This document shows, piece after piece, positions 8,713 through 15,863 of a stretch of 64,000 nt of DNA. This DNA is from Bacillota bacterium (GTDB lineage: Bacteria; Bacillota; Clostridia; Christensenellales; SZUA-584): contig JAEYPO010000009.1 in assembly GCA_023410595.1 (NCBI GenBank), positions 124,001 through 188,000 of the forward strand, in the 5' to 3' direction. Every line of letters begins with the position of its first letter. Positions within the stretch are counted from its first letter, which is position 1. Both the position numbers and the translations under genes were made by a program. The notes under the pieces were generated by a model. The model was not told the origin of the DNA. It did not search any database and saw nothing but the letters and a program-made list of their open reading frames with translations.

Positions 8713-8946
8713 CTGTTTCGTTACCTGAGAGATTCTCCAGCAATAAAAGCTAAAATAGTCTATTATATTCAGCTTACCTTAAGCTTTTTGTGCTGAGTTG
8801 CTCCTTCGGTGCCCATACCGCCCACGCTTTGTGTGCGCATACGGCTTTCCAGAGTCTTGTCCGGTTACGGTCCTTTTGCCTGAAAGTTTCGCTGCAAGCT
8901 TGACAGGCTGCGGCTTACATCTTCGGCGAGTTTCCTCTCCCGTACC
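8709..8946 (-). ncRNA. Tandem glycine riboswitch
   Basis: Two glycine-aptamer cores occur in series in the gcvT leader. Aptamer 1 (about 8946-8848) contains GGAGAGG, GCCGAAG and CTTTCAGGCAAAAGGAC; aptamer 2 (about 8847-8709) contains CACCGAAGGAGCAA and TCTCAGGTAACGAAACAG. Order, spacing and the downstream terminator match the well-known tandem glycine class that controls gcv operons in Bacillota. High glycine would be expected to turn on the cleavage system. Confidence 0.95.
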
Positions 8947-8978
8947 CATCATCCAAATGTTAACTTCATTTTCCTTGT

Positions 8979-9006
8979 ATTATATCATACTATACCGCGT
9001 TGGAAA
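8979..9006 (-). promoter_or_regulatory. Probable promoter of the gcv operon
   Basis: On the minus strand a -35-like TTTCCA (9001-9006 on the plus strand) is followed after 16 bases by a perfect -10 TATAAT (8979-8984). Transcription would begin near 8972, about 25 bases ahead of the first glycine aptamer. Confidence 0.65.
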
Positions 9007-9060
9007 TGCATCCATAATAAATAATTTTACACCTCGCAGCCAAGGCGGATCTAAAGACGT

Positions 9061-9438
9061 TTACTCTTGCTTTTCCTTCCTTAACTCCGTAAGTTCCTTT
9101 TCCGACATACGCTCTATTATCCTGACTATATGCTCTATCCTTTCGGCCGCGGCTTCCGTCTTTTCCGTGTTCTCGCGTATCTGGTTTACTAACTGCTCCT
9201 GCTTTTCGCTCGCTATATTCTGTCCCCGCAGTACAATAGAGAGCAGCACGAGCTGAAGAAACGTCTGAGTCACCCATTGTACTACAGGATCTATCGTCTG
9301 CGTATTTACTGCCTCATTAATTATCTCGGGCAGAGAGACGAGCGCTATCAATGTAAAAAGAATGGCGCACCACATAGACCCGACTCCGCTGGTTATCTTT
9401 ACGGCCAGTTTATCCAGCCAAACGCCTATTCTTTTCAT
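9061..9438 (-). CDS. Small membrane protein, low-affinity iron permease/DUF1003-like
   Basis: A 125-residue protein with two predicted membrane helices (about 20-38, WCAILFTLIALVSLPEI, and 52-70, VVQWVTQTFLQLVLLSIVL) and then a charged, probably coiled-coil C-terminus rich in Glu, Lys and Arg. The two-helix pattern with WVTQTFLQLVLLSIVLRGQN resembles small proteins in the low-affinity iron permease and DUF1003 neighbourhood, but I would not assign transport activity. ATG 9438 follows CGGGAGG; the open frame upstream of it is not supported. It lies between the gcv promoter and the HAD gene, probably as its own unit. Confidence 0.6.
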   Translation of the reverse strand: MKRIGVWLDKLAVKITSGVGSMWCAILFTLIALVSLPEIINEAVNTQTIDPVVQWVTQTFLQLVLLSIVLRGQNIASEKQEQLVNQIRENTEKTEAAAERIEHIVRIIERMSEKELTELRKEKQE

Positions 9439-9539
9439 ACCGGCCTCCCGATAATTTACGACCCCATAACGCCTCACGACGTTCCGGCCCCGTTATTATC
9501 AGCCCCGAAACATCGTGGCGCTTTGTGGATTTACAAAGC

Positions 9540-10190
9540 TCAAGTCAGCGCTCGCAGCGTATCTATATTGATTTTACCCAGCGAATCGACAACTATGTCG
9601 GCGGACGATAAATCCTGATTGCTGCCCGGCGCCTTAAACCCTACTGCCTTCATGCCCGCCGCCTTTGCCGCGATTATGCCGTTAACCGCATCCTCGATTA
9701 CCACGCATTCTTTTGGGCTCACTTTTAGCAGGCTTGCCGCCAGCAGGAATATATCGGGCGAGGGCTTAGTGCGCTCTACCATATCTCCCGCCGCTACTGC
9801 GTCCACACAGCCGCCTACCCCGAGCTTTTCTACAATGATTCTTGCGTTTTTTTCCCCAGACGACGTAGCCACAGCAGTTTTTAAACCGCTCTTAGCACAG
9901 CTTTTCAGTAATACGAGGGAAGGCTTTATAGCTTTTAGCCTGTCGCTTTGGTAATACTCTTTTATCATCTGAGCTTCCGCTTTCATTAGCAAAAGCGGAT
10001 CTTCGTCAAAACCGAATTTCTCTTTTGCTTCACTCCACATGTCGAGCACGCCCTTTCCCGCGTTGCCTTTTACGTCCTCAACATCCAAGATTATACCAAT
10101 ACTGCGGAATAAAACCTCCTCTATCCTCCTGTACTCCGGCTCGCTGTCAATGAGCACTCCGTCCATGTCAAACAATACAGCCTTAAGCAA
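9540..10190 (-). CDS. HAD-superfamily hydrolase, beta-phosphoglucomutase-like
   Basis: A 216-residue phosphatase/phosphomutase of HAD subfamily IA. Motif I is FDMDGVLID (nucleophile D8 and acid/base D10), motif II lies in AVATSSGEKN, motif III is the lysine in RTKPSPDIF, and motif IV is VVIEDAVNGI. The start is a TTG codon at 10190 with TTGGAGGAC eight bases upstream; no ATG fits, and the longer open frame runs into the pseudouridine synthase gene. It follows that gene by 25 bases in the same direction, probably as one operon. The substrate (a sugar phosphate or similar) cannot be told. Confidence 0.85.
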   Translation of the reverse strand: MLKAVLFDMDGVLIDSEPEYRRIEEVLFRSIGIILDVEDVKGNAGKGVLDMWSEAKEKFGFDEDPLLLMKAEAQMIKEYYQSDRLKAIKPSLVLLKSCAKSGLKTAVATSSGEKNARIIVEKLGVGGCVDAVAAGDMVERTKPSPDIFLLAASLLKVSPKECVVIEDAVNGIIAAKAAGMKAVGFKAPGSNQDLSSADIVVDSLGKINIDTLRALT

Positions 10191-10215
10191 GATGTCCTCC
10201 AATAGTATATAAACT

Positions 10216-10908
10216 TTATATTTCAAACAAACTGAATGGGTAACCGGAAGGCGTGATGGCAAACTCCAGCCGCTCCCCCTTCGTCGGGTGTTTAAACATA
10301 AGGCCGCATGCAAACAGAGCAAGCTTTGCTTTTACGTCCCGCTTCCCATATTTCGTGTCGCCGTACACCGCGCATCCTATGTGCGCGAACTGAGCACGTA
10401 TCTGGTGGAACCGCCCGGTATACAGCGTTATCCGCACAAGGCACAGCCCGTCGCGTCTGCCCTTAACTTCATACTCGAGCCCCGCCTTTTTTGCGCCCGG
10501 CTCATCCTCGCCCACGACCTTTGCCATATGCGCCTTTTCGTCCTTTAAAAGCCAGTCCCACATCTCGGCCTTTTCTTTCTCCGGCTCCGCCGTCAGCACG
10601 GCAAGATACGTTTTTCTAAACTCGCCGTTCTTTATCTGTTCCGAAAGCCTCGCCGCCGCCTTGGACGTGCGCGCGAACACCATTACGCCCCTTGTGGGGC
10701 GGTCCAGCCGGTGCACGAGCCCTAAGTACACATCGCCCGGCTTTGAGTACTTTTGCTTTATATACGCCTTGCATATCGAAAGCATGTCGTCGTCGCCCGA
10801 TATATCGGCCTGCGAAGGCACGCCGTACGGCTTTTCCACGACGAGCAGATGGTTGTCCTCATATAATACGTTTATGCGCTTCTTCGATGGCGCCGTCACG
10901 TGTGCCAC
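10216..10908 (-). CDS. RluA-family pseudouridine synthase
   Basis: A 230-residue RNA pseudouridine synthase that isomerises specific uridines in rRNA or tRNA. The catalytic motif GLVHRLDRPTRGVMVFART is intact with the nucleophilic aspartate at residue 69, and GRFHQIRAQFAHIG is the conserved RNA-binding motif near the C-terminus. There is no N-terminal S4 domain, as in the short RluA subgroup. The start at 10908 overlaps the upstream methyltransferase by 13 bases, suggesting a coupled rRNA-modification unit. The target position cannot be inferred. Confidence 0.92.
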   Translation of the reverse strand: MAHVTAPSKKRINVLYEDNHLLVVEKPYGVPSQADISGDDDMLSICKAYIKQKYSKPGDVYLGLVHRLDRPTRGVMVFARTSKAAARLSEQIKNGEFRKTYLAVLTAEPEKEKAEMWDWLLKDEKAHMAKVVGEDEPGAKKAGLEYEVKGRRDGLCLVRITLYTGRFHQIRAQFAHIGCAVYGDTKYGKRDVKAKLALFACGLMFKHPTKGERLEFAITPSGYPFSLFEI

Positions 10909-11747
10909 CTTGCCGTCGTGCCGCAGGGCAGCAGCACCTTAGAGCCTTTTTGAGGCAGCGCGAGCGTGCCCGACTCTATGCTGCCGCCAAGGCGCGACCT
11001 TACCGCCATCTCGAGCATGTTGGCCGTTATGATATCCGATAGCCCCGTCGTATACGAGTTAATGAGAAAGAAAAGCGGCTTATCTGAGAGCAGCTTCGCG
11101 CACTCTGTTACAAGCGGATAAAGGTCGTTCTCCAGCTTCCATACCTTGCTGCCGCTCCTCCCAAAAGACGGCGGGTCCATCACTATTGCGTCGTATAGGC
11201 TGCCGCGCCTTATTTCTCTTTGCACGAACTTTAAGCAGTCGTCCGCTATGAAGCGCACGTCCGCGTCAATCGCAGAGAGCGCCATGTTCTCCTTCGCCCA
11301 GTCGTTCATGCTTTTAGCCGCGTCCACATGCACGACGGACGCTCCCGCCGAAGCGGCCGCCAGCGTCGCGCCGCCTGTATAAGCAAAAAGATTGAGCATG
11401 CGTATGTTTCTGCCGCTTGCGCGTATGCTCTTCATAATATAGTCCCAGTTGACAGACTGCTCGGGAAAAAGGCCTATGTGCTTGAAGCCCGTCGGCCTTA
11501 TGAAAAACTTAAGGCTGCCGTAGCTTATAGTCCACCGCTCGGGCACTTTCTTTATATATTTCCAGCTTCCGCCGCCGGATGCTGAACGCTCGTACACGGC
11601 GTGCGGCTTCCATATATCAGGCTGCGAGCGCTCCCATATAACCTGCGGGTCGGGCCGCTGCAGTATAACGCCGCCTATGTCCTCGAGCTTTTCTCCGCCC
11701 CCCGTATCGAGCACGGTATATTCCTTGAACTTATCCGCTAAAAACAT
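10896..11747 (-). CDS. Class I SAM-dependent methyltransferase, RlmI/RlmK-like
   Basis: A 283-residue protein related to the 23S rRNA cytosine-C5 methyltransferase group (RlmI/RlmK, SAM_MT domain), but without the N-terminal PUA domain. The SAM-binding motif is LNLFAYTGGATLAAASAGA, followed by HVDAAKSMNDWAKEN; the catalytic-type motif is VMDPPSFGRSG. ATG 11747 follows GGAGGAAAGAC and is preferred over an upstream in-frame codon. It overlaps the RluA-family gene, so both products probably act on rRNA. The exact nucleotide is unknown. Confidence 0.85.
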   Translation of the reverse strand: MFLADKFKEYTVLDTGGGEKLEDIGGVILQRPDPQVIWERSQPDIWKPHAVYERSASGGGSWKYIKKVPERWTISYGSLKFFIRPTGFKHIGLFPEQSVNWDYIMKSIRASGRNIRMLNLFAYTGGATLAAASAGASVVHVDAAKSMNDWAKENMALSAIDADVRFIADDCLKFVQREIRRGSLYDAIVMDPPSFGRSGSKVWKLENDLYPLVTECAKLLSDKPLFFLINSYTTGLSDIITANMLEMAVRSRLGGSIESGTLALPQKGSKVLLPCGTTARWHT

Positions 11748-12108
11748 GTCTTTCCTCCGGATATATGATAATCGCAAGACCTGCCTGCGTCAATAAGGAC
11801 AAAGAAATAGGAGACGCAGAAGTCTTCACGTATAGTAATACCCCTAGGTCACCGGGGGGCATCGACGGCTAAGCCCATAGGCTTCACCTTGAGAGAAAGC
11901 TGTCTCCGCACTGGACTACCAGGCTTATCTTTTATGCTGATAATCCAGTGTGGGGGCCGATAAGGTGTCACTAAACACCAGCAAATATCCCCTCATCCGA
12001 CGCTTCGCGCCACCTTCCCCCGAGGGGGAAGGCTTAAAACGTGAACATACTCATGCCTTTCATCTAGCTTTGCCAGGGAAAGGCAACTGTTTGGTTTTGC
12101 GGGGCAAG

Positions 12109-12140
12109 ACTCGAAGCCAATCGTGAGGTTGGCTTCGAGT
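12109..12140. repeat. Hairpin repeat with TCGTGAGG loop
   Basis: Perfect 12-bp arms ACTCGAAGCCAA (12109-12120) and TTGGCTTCGAGT (12129-12140) close the loop TCGTGAGG. Its complement CCTCACGA is the same loop seen in the dispersed repeats at 32675, 36178, 39698, 39740 and 40835, although the stem here is different. Confidence 0.7.
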
Positions 12141-12145
12141 AATCA

Positions 12146-12177
12146 AAAACAGCCGTTCCTTCTGGAACGGCTGTTTT
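12146..12177. terminator. Bidirectional intrinsic terminator
   Basis: A perfect 14-bp stem, 12146-12159 with 12164-12177, has loop TTCT and starts with AAAA and ends with TTTT, so it can act on both strands. No gene ends directly beside it on the plus strand, so its client transcript is unclear; it may insulate the lipoprotein promoter. Confidence 0.75.
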
Positions 12178-12221
12178 GCCGGATAGACCCCCTCGTCTTT
12201 CCATATGACCCAAATTTGCTC

Positions 12222-12250
12222 TTTACTGTCGGCTGTATGTCTATTATAAT
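12222..12250 (+). promoter_or_regulatory. Probable promoter of the lipoprotein gene
   Basis: TTTACT (12222-12227), a 17-base spacer and a perfect TATAAT (12245-12250) lie 28 bases before the ATG of the following gene. Confidence 0.65.
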
Positions 12251-12277
12251 TGCTCTATAACACGTAAGGAGCGGGTC

Positions 12278-12655
12278 ATGAGAAAATTCTTATTAATATT
12301 ATTGATCGTATTGCTGGCGATCGGCGCCCTTGCAGCATGCGCTCCTATCGAACATATCGGCGCTCAGGTTGGCGATTACGCGAGAGCCCTTCCAACCTGG
12401 GCTATAGTCGTCGGCGCTATTGTGCTGTTCTTTATAGGCTTCAGCATCATCTGGAAGCTGATACCCGGGTTTGTCAAGGTGATCGCTCTCATCGCGCTCG
12501 TCGTCGCCATCGCGGGCGTCGCTTACGGCCTGTGGACCATACCTTATGTCGATAAGGACATGATAGACAAAGCCGGGAACGCTATAGAAGACCTTCTGCC
12601 GGAAAGCAGTGCTTCTCCCTCCGCCGAAACCACCGAGCCCACCGTTAACGAATAA
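12278..12655 (+). CDS. Predicted membrane lipoprotein, unknown function
   Basis: A 125-residue protein with an N-terminal lipoprotein signal (hydrophobic stretch, then LAACAP with the probable lipidated cysteine at 21), two further hydrophobic helices (about 41-60 and 66-85), and an acidic, Ser/Thr/Pro-rich tail. GGAG precedes ATG 12278. I recognise no named family. It probably sits on the outer face of the membrane with the tail exposed. It ends on the base before the convergent nrdG stop, so the two 3' ends abut. Confidence 0.7.
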   Translation: MRKFLLILLIVLLAIGALAACAPIEHIGAQVGDYARALPTWAIVVGAIVLFFIGFSIIWKLIPGFVKVIALIALVVAIAGVAYGLWTIPYVDKDMIDKAGNAIEDLLPESSASPSAETTEPTVNE

Positions 12656-13327
12656 TCAAATCCCCCTTATTACTACCTCGTTTACATAATTTCTTGCCGC
12701 TTGCGCCGCCGCGTTTAAATATTCTTTGCTGTGCGGCTCGGGCGCCACTTTTACGTTTTTCGTCTTGCGGTACTGCTGAAGCGCGTACCTCCTCGCACCC
12801 TTTATCCTCACGGCTATACTTTCTATATCCGCTATCTCCAGCAGCGGCATGAACGTAGTGCGGAATTCGTAGCTGATGCCGCTGCCCATCAGCATGTCTG
12901 CCGTCTTCCATACCGGCGTTTCGTCCATTTGGTATGACACTACCTTGCCGTAATCACCCGGCGGCGCCTTTACGTCCATAGCCACATAATCGAGGCTAGG
13001 CAGCAGCTTCTCCACTATATCGGGGTTCGTGCCGTTCGTGTCGAGTTTTATGCGGTATCCCATGCCGCGCACGCTGCCAATAAACTCTGAAAGACCCGGC
13101 TGCATCGTGGGCTCGCCGCCCGATATCACGACGCCGTCAAGGAAGTCCCGGTGCGTGTCAAGAAACCCGTATATCTCTTCCATGCTTAAGAGCTCTTCGC
13201 TCTTCCACAGGTGCTTGTTGTGGCAGTACCAGCAGTCCATGTTGCAGCCGGGCGTAAACACGACGGCCGCTATGCAGCCCGGGTAATCCACAAACGAGTT
13301 CTTGACAAGCCCGGCCGCCAGCATCAT
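12656..13327 (-). CDS. nrdG: Anaerobic ribonucleotide reductase activating protein
   Basis: A 223-residue radical-SAM activase that installs the glycyl radical on NrdD. The iron-sulfur motif is FTPGCNMDCWYCHNK (C28, C32, C35), followed by the glycine-rich VISGGEPTMQPGL. The start overlaps the nrdD stop as ATGA (13324-13327), implying coupled translation; two consecutive ATG codons occur and the first is taken. It is somewhat longer than E. coli NrdG and resembles the Clostridia form. Confidence 0.95.
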   Translation of the reverse strand: MMLAAGLVKNSFVDYPGCIAAVVFTPGCNMDCWYCHNKHLWKSEELLSMEEIYGFLDTHRDFLDGVVISGGEPTMQPGLSEFIGSVRGMGYRIKLDTNGTNPDIVEKLLPSLDYVAMDVKAPPGDYGKVVSYQMDETPVWKTADMLMGSGISYEFRTTFMPLLEIADIESIAVRIKGARRYALQQYRKTKNVKVAPEPHSKEYLNAAAQAARNYVNEVVIRGI

Positions 13328-15411
13328 ATCGCCTCGGGCACTACAAACTTTACCCTCTCGCTATATTCTTCCTTCTTACCTTCGTTATAGTTCTGCACGG
13401 GCCGCAGATACCCCACGACGCGGCTCCACACCTCGGTCTTCGCGCCGCACTGCGGGCATGTAAACTGCTCGCCCACGAGGTACCCGTGCGAGTCGCATAC
13501 GCTGAACGTCGGCGTTATGGATATATACGGCATCTTGTACTTTGTGAATATCTTCTGTATTATGCGCTTTGCGGTCTCTATATCCTCGATGCGCTCGCCT
13601 AAATAAAGGTGCTGCACCGTACCGCCGGTATACATCGACTGCAGCTCGTCCTGGAGCTCTATCATATGCATTATGTCGTCGGTAAACTTAACGGGCAGCT
13701 GCGTCGAGTTCGTATAGTAAGGCACATTCGTGCCCGACGTATATATATCGAGGTAGCGCTCGCGGTCGAGCTTTGCGAGCCTGTAGCTCGTGCCTTCGGC
13801 GGGCGTGGCTTCAAGGTTGTAATACTGGCCTGTTTCCTTCTGGAACTCCTGCATGAGTTCGCGCAGGTAATGCATTATCTCGACGGCAAACTCGTTGCCC
13901 TCTTCCGTCTCTATGCCCTTGCCCATGTAGTTTACCAGCGCCTCGTGCATGCCTATTATGCCTATGGTATTAAAGTGATTGTACCAATACTGCCCGAAGC
14001 GTTTCTTGACCTCCCGCAGATAAACGGCGCTGTAAGGATACAGCCCCTGCTCCGTCTGCTGCTCTATTATCTTACGCTTTATCTCAAGCGACGTCTTGCC
14101 TATCGTCGCTACCTTGCGCAGGCGCGCAAAAAACTCATCCTTCGTGCGCGAAAGATATCCTATCCTCGGGAGGTTTATGGTGAACACGCCAATAGAGCCG
14201 GTAAGCGGGTTGGAGCCGAACAGGCCGCCGCCGCGCTTTCTTAGCTCGCTTACGTCGAGGCGCAGCCTGCAGCACATAGAAACGGCGTCTTCGGGCGACA
14301 GGTCGGAGTTGACGTAATTCGCAAAGTACGGTATGCCGTACTTGCACGTTATCTCCATAAATTTATCAACCACGGGGCTGTTCCACTCAAAGTCCTTAGT
14401 GATGTTGAGCGTGGGTATGGGGAACGTGAATACCCGCCCCTTGGCGTCGCCTTCCAGCATTACCTCGCAAAAAGCAAGGTTAAACATGTCCATCTCTTTC
14501 TGGTAATCGCCGTAAGGGGTATCCATAGCCTCTCCGCCTATTATCGCCGGATGGTCCTTAAGCGTGGATGGCACCTTTATGTCGAACGTCAGGTTGGAGA
14601 ACGGGCACTGGAAACCTACCCTCGTTGGTACATTTATATTGAATATAAACTCCTGAAGGCACTGCTTTATCTGATTATGCGTCATATTGTCGTGCCTGAT
14701 GAACGGAGCGCAGTATGTGTCGAAGCTCGACCAGGCCTGAGCGCCCGCGGTCTCGCCCTGCGTAGTGAACGTCGAATTTACTATCTGCCCCAGGAATGAG
14801 CGCAGATGCTTGGCGGGCCTTGATTCCACTTTACCGGGTATGCCTCCGAACCCCTGCATTAAGAGCTGCCTTAAATCCCATCCCGCGCAGTACGGGCCGA
14901 AGAACCCTAAGTCGTGTATGTGGCAGTCGCCCGATGTGTGCGCTTCCCTTACCTCTTCCGGATATATTTCATGCAGCCAGTACTTCTTGGTAAACGCCTC
15001 GCGGATATAGTTGTTGAGCCCGTTTACGCTCTTCTGCGTGTTAGCGTTCTCCCTGACTCCCCAGTCTTTGTCGCAAAGGTAATCGGAAAACATGCCTATA
15101 GTCGCTCCTATAAGCGCGTTGGCTTCCCTTGCACTCTTGCGTTTTTCACGATAAAGGATATAGGCCTTGGCGGTCTTGGCATGGCCGTTCTTTATTAGCA
15201 CGCGCTCGACGATATCCTGGATGTCCTCCACCTCAGGATACTGGTCGCCGAACTTGAGCCTGGCGACATCCACGACCTGCTCCGTAAGCCTTTCGGCCAA
15301 TAAGTAGTCGTCGCCGCCCACTGCCTTTGCCGCTTTGAAAATGGCGTCTGCAATCTTTTTCGGCTGGAATGTTTCTTTCTGCCCGCTTCTCTTTAGTATG
15401 ACTGTAAACAT
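13324..15411 (-). CDS. nrdD: Anaerobic (class III) ribonucleoside-triphosphate reductase
   Basis: A 695-residue glycyl-radical enzyme that makes deoxynucleotides without oxygen. In order: an N-terminal ATP-cone (about 1-95, with KRSGQKETFQPKKIADAI), the catalytic barrel with FTFPIPTLNITKDF and SMCCRLRLD, and a C-terminal zinc/glycyl-radical region with VCDSHGYLVGEQFTCPQCG and then SRVVGYLRPVQ containing the radical glycine. The start is ATG 15411 with a GGGGGG tract upstream; upstream in-frame codons lie in the leader. It forms an operon with nrdG. A consensus promoter and an NrdR-like box lie about 165-190 bases upstream. Confidence 0.97.
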   Translation of the reverse strand: MFTVILKRSGQKETFQPKKIADAIFKAAKAVGGDDYLLAERLTEQVVDVARLKFGDQYPEVEDIQDIVERVLIKNGHAKTAKAYILYREKRKSAREANALIGATIGMFSDYLCDKDWGVRENANTQKSVNGLNNYIREAFTKKYWLHEIYPEEVREAHTSGDCHIHDLGFFGPYCAGWDLRQLLMQGFGGIPGKVESRPAKHLRSFLGQIVNSTFTTQGETAGAQAWSSFDTYCAPFIRHDNMTHNQIKQCLQEFIFNINVPTRVGFQCPFSNLTFDIKVPSTLKDHPAIIGGEAMDTPYGDYQKEMDMFNLAFCEVMLEGDAKGRVFTFPIPTLNITKDFEWNSPVVDKFMEITCKYGIPYFANYVNSDLSPEDAVSMCCRLRLDVSELRKRGGGLFGSNPLTGSIGVFTINLPRIGYLSRTKDEFFARLRKVATIGKTSLEIKRKIIEQQTEQGLYPYSAVYLREVKKRFGQYWYNHFNTIGIIGMHEALVNYMGKGIETEEGNEFAVEIMHYLRELMQEFQKETGQYYNLEATPAEGTSYRLAKLDRERYLDIYTSGTNVPYYTNSTQLPVKFTDDIMHMIELQDELQSMYTGGTVQHLYLGERIEDIETAKRIIQKIFTKYKMPYISITPTFSVCDSHGYLVGEQFTCPQCGAKTEVWSRVVGYLRPVQNYNEGKKEEYSERVKFVVPEAI

Positions 15412-15575
15412 ATGTCCCCCCGATCCCCTTGCTCTATATTTAATATCAAATAATTCGCAGACAAATACGCCCCGCACTGTGCCTTTTAAGGCGTCCAATT
15501 CTTTTTTAACCTTTTATTTTTTTTAAGATGCTATCTATTTAAAAATTATTTATTATCAAATTATTGTATGAATTT

Positions 15576-15604
15576 ATTATATTACTCACTACATATGGTG
15601 TCAA
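15576..15604 (-). promoter_or_regulatory. Consensus sigma-A promoter of nrdDG
   Basis: On the minus strand TTGACA (15599-15604) and TATAAT (15576-15581) are both perfect and are separated by exactly 17 bases, about 165 bases upstream of the nrdD start. Confidence 0.85.
15586..15601. promoter_or_regulatory. Probable NrdR box
   Basis: The 16-mer TCACTACATATGGTGT matches the NrdR-box consensus (ACAC, A/T-rich centre, GTGT) at about 13 of 16 positions and is nearly palindromic. It overlaps the -35 box and spacer of the nrdDG promoter, the position expected of a repressor site. NrdR is the known ATP/dATP-responsive repressor of nrd genes. A second box at helical spacing, common for NrdR, is not obvious. 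Confidence 0.65.
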
Positions 15605-15863
15605 TAACCATATCTCCAAACTTTAAAATTATTTTTGTAATATTTGACATGCAAAAAGAAAACCCCGCATAAATGCTGAGGGTTTTCCCGAATAAACCGC
15701 TTTGATTTTTTCAATTTACTTGGAGTCCGTAAGAAGAGCCGGTCCGCCGCAGAGTTTTTCTTAAGCTAATAAAGACATACTATCGTACACTTTGGCTGCC
15801 TGCTTTACGCCCCATAAAGCTTTAGGCTTTATGGGAACAGTATTCAAGTTCGGCGACGCTTAT

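Larger units (their letters stand above)
11748..12277. other. 530-base gene-free region with dense secondary structure
   Basis: No coding frame is credible here. About 11820-11985 forms a cluster of complementary segments: CCCC(T)AGG...GGGG, AAGCC/GGCTT, and CCGCACTGGA pairing (one G-U) with TCCAGTGTGG around an inner TTATC/GATAA stem, which suggests a structured RNA or leader. Then come CCTTCCCCC/GGGGGAAGG (12013-12032, loop GA), a 12-bp hairpin (12109-12140), a terminator (12146-12177) and a promoter (12222-12250), the last three listed separately. Confidence 0.5.
15412..15863. other. Regulatory and gene-free interval between nrdD and the hydrogenase-like gene
   Basis: This 452-base interval holds the nrdD leader and promoter (listed separately), a hairpin GAAAACCC/GGGTTTTC (15658-15665 with 15680-15687) with an inner GCAT/ATGC pairing, and a 10-bp hairpin CCCATAAAGC/GCTTTATGGG (15811-15835, loop TTTAG) 29 bases after the upstream gene. 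These two hairpins probably end the hydrogenase-like transcript. No small gene is visible. Confidence 0.6.
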
